From Rhodoferax sp. (GTDB lineage: Bacteria; Pseudomonadota; Gammaproteobacteria; Burkholderiales; Burkholderiaceae_C), in the NCBI GenBank assembly GCA_020048795.1, contig JAIFMA010000200.1, forward strand, positions 1 to 14,795: a DNA stretch of 14,795 bases, written 5' to 3'. Below, one piece after another: positions 13,920 to 14,795 of the stretch. Each line of letters begins with the position of its first letter. Positions within the stretch are counted from its first letter, which is position 1. Below the pieces are notes generated by a model, which was not told the DNA's origin, made no database searches, and was given only the letters and a program-made list of their open reading frames with translations. A program made the translations under genes and the position numbers.

Positions 13920-14369
13920 ATGACTTTTGATGCCCCCTCGCTCAAAGGACGAGCCTTGCGCCTGCTCAGCAGCCGGGAATATTCACGGTTGGAGCTTGAG
14001 CGCAAGTTGATGCCCTTTGAAGCAGAGCCCGGTAGTTTGGCCGCCGCCCTAGATGACTTGCAGACCAAAGGCTTTATCAGCGAACAGCGCGTGCTCGAAT
14101 CGGTAGTCAACCGGCGCTCAGCCAAACTGGGTGCAGCCCGCATCAAGCAGGAGCTGCAAGGCAAAGGACTGGACCCGCTGGCAGTGGCCGATGCCATGGC
14201 CGGCCTGCGCACCACCGAGCTGGCGCGTGCGCGTGAGGTGTGGTTAAAGAAGTTTGGCCATCCCCCCGAGGACGCGGCACAGCGGGCCAGGCAGATGCGT
14301 TTTCTGGCCAGTCGTGGCTTTGGTGGCAACACCATCAGGCACGTCGTTGCTGGTTTTTGCGAGGATTGA
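13920..14369 (+). CDS. recX: RecX, RecA modulator
   Basis: Cytosolic inhibitor that binds the RecA filament and limits its extension. The 149-residue, helix-rich protein has the family's opening block (LKGRALRLLSSREYSRLELERKL), the middle block GFISEQRVLESVVNRRSAKL with GAARIKQELQGKGLD, and the end block RQMRFLASRGFGGNTIRHVV. Length is usual. The ATG at 13920 is preceded by TAGGTC, a weak ribosome-binding site. Its position after recA is the common arrangement and supports the call. Confidence 0.95.
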   Translation: MTFDAPSLKGRALRLLSSREYSRLELERKLMPFEAEPGSLAAALDDLQTKGFISEQRVLESVVNRRSAKLGAARIKQELQGKGLDPLAVADAMAGLRTTELARAREVWLKKFGHPPEDAAQRARQMRFLASRGFGGNTIRHVVAGFCED

Positions 14370-14387
14370 CGGATTCTTCGCCGGAAT

Positions 14388-14654
14388 TCAGGAGCAGCGC
14401 CGTCGCCCGCCGTTCCAATAGGCGAATTCGCTCTCATAACAGTTGATGTCCAGCTCGTTGGCGCGGGCCAGCATCTGGGCCTGGGCATCGGCAACACCCA
14501 AGTTGTAGACGCTGGGAGCCAGCTCTTTCAGAAAGAAGTCGAGCAGCTCGGCCGCCTGCATATTGCCGATGCGTAGGTCCATGTTCGCGTTGAACCAGCG
14601 CTCGATCGACGCGACTGCTGTTGCACATGTCTCTTTGGTCAGTTCGATCGTCAT
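14388..14654 (-). CDS. DUF2164 family protein
   Basis: An 88-residue soluble protein with the family's pattern: an N-terminal ITxE-like start (MTIELTKE), SIERWFNANMDLRIGNMQAA, then ELLDFFLKELAPSVYNLGVADAQ. Function is unknown for the family. The stop of argC lies 4 nt upstream of its ATG, so it is probably translated from the argC transcript. It converges with recX, separated by 18 nt with no clear terminator. The C-terminus (YWNGGRRRCS) is basic and ends in Cys-Ser. Confidence 0.85.
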   Translation of the reverse strand: MTIELTKETCATAVASIERWFNANMDLRIGNMQAAELLDFFLKELAPSVYNLGVADAQAQMLARANELDINCYESEFAYWNGGRRRCS

Positions 14655-14658
14655 GGGG

Positions 14659-14795
14659 TCAAAGCCCCAGCATCAGCTTGAGGTTTTGCACCGCCGCCCC
14701 GCTGGCCCCCTTGCCCAGATTGTCTAGCCGTGCCACCAACACCGCGTGGCCGAAGCTATCGCCAGCATCCCGGTTGCCAAACACCCGCAGCTCCA
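14659..14795 (-). CDS. argC: N-acetyl-gamma-glutamyl-phosphate reductase, C-terminal end (cut by window edge)
   Basis: The last 45 codons end in AVLVARLDNLGKGASGAAVQ followed by NLKLMLGL and TGA (14659-14661). This ending (DNLGKGASGAAVQN.N.MLG) is the conserved C-terminus of ArgC, the NADPH-dependent enzyme of arginine synthesis that reduces N-acetylglutamyl phosphate. The rest lies beyond the window. Another semialdehyde dehydrogenase of the same fold is less likely. Confidence 0.85.
   Translation of the reverse strand, partial: ELRVFGNRDAGDSFGHAVLVARLDNLGKGASGAAVQNLKLMLGL

Noticed and set aside
1..14795. CRISPR arrays, tRNA or rRNA genes
   Set aside because: No regularly spaced repeats and no cloverleaf or rRNA-like sequence were seen on either strand by eye.

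Overview
The window reads as a chromosomal segment of a betaproteobacterium, most likely a member of the Comamonadaceae (Rhodoferax/Polaromonas-like). This rests on the protein sequences (GshB, the topoisomerase III fused to a SWIB domain, a TctDE-like two-component pair, the recA-recX arrangement), on moderately high GC and on dense coding. No taxonomic search was possible.

Layout. (1) 1-3595, minus strand: kup (potassium uptake), benE (benzoate/H+ symporter family) and the 5' part of gshB (glutathione synthetase), transcribed right to left. (2) About 3600-4784: a gene-poor scar about 1.2 kb long. It holds the core of a DUF4338 (DruA-like) gene that has lost both ends, the C-terminal fragment of an IS4-type transposase on the other strand, and several inverted repeats. 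(3) 4785-7805, minus: topB with an Ala/Lys-rich, histone-H1-like linker and a C-terminal SWIB domain. (4) 7877-9933, plus, divergent from topB: a small SET-domain protein, birA (biotin-protein ligase without the DNA-binding domain) and a membrane-anchored SPOR-like protein, closely spaced and probably one operon. (5) 9946-12637, minus: a MarR regulator, an OmpR-type response regulator and a TctE-like sensor kinase. The kinase probably starts with GTG in a 4-nt GTGA overlap. (6) 12781-14369, plus: recA with a clear sigma70 promoter and LexA box, then recX. (7) 14388-14795, minus: a DUF2164 protein downstream of the 3' end of argC.

Most of the window is ordinary housekeeping DNA. The best lead is the divergent pair at 4785-8428: a topoisomerase carrying a SWIB domain and an H1-like tail sits back to back with a complete SET-type lysine methyltransferase. 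Both domains are best known from eukaryotic chromatin. A functional link between them is only a hypothesis. Other points worth checking are a 27-bp palindrome at the marR start that lies 13 bp from the recA -35 box, a run of nine C in the sensor-kinase gene, a hairpin over the likely kup ribosome-binding site, and the structure of the mobile-element scar.
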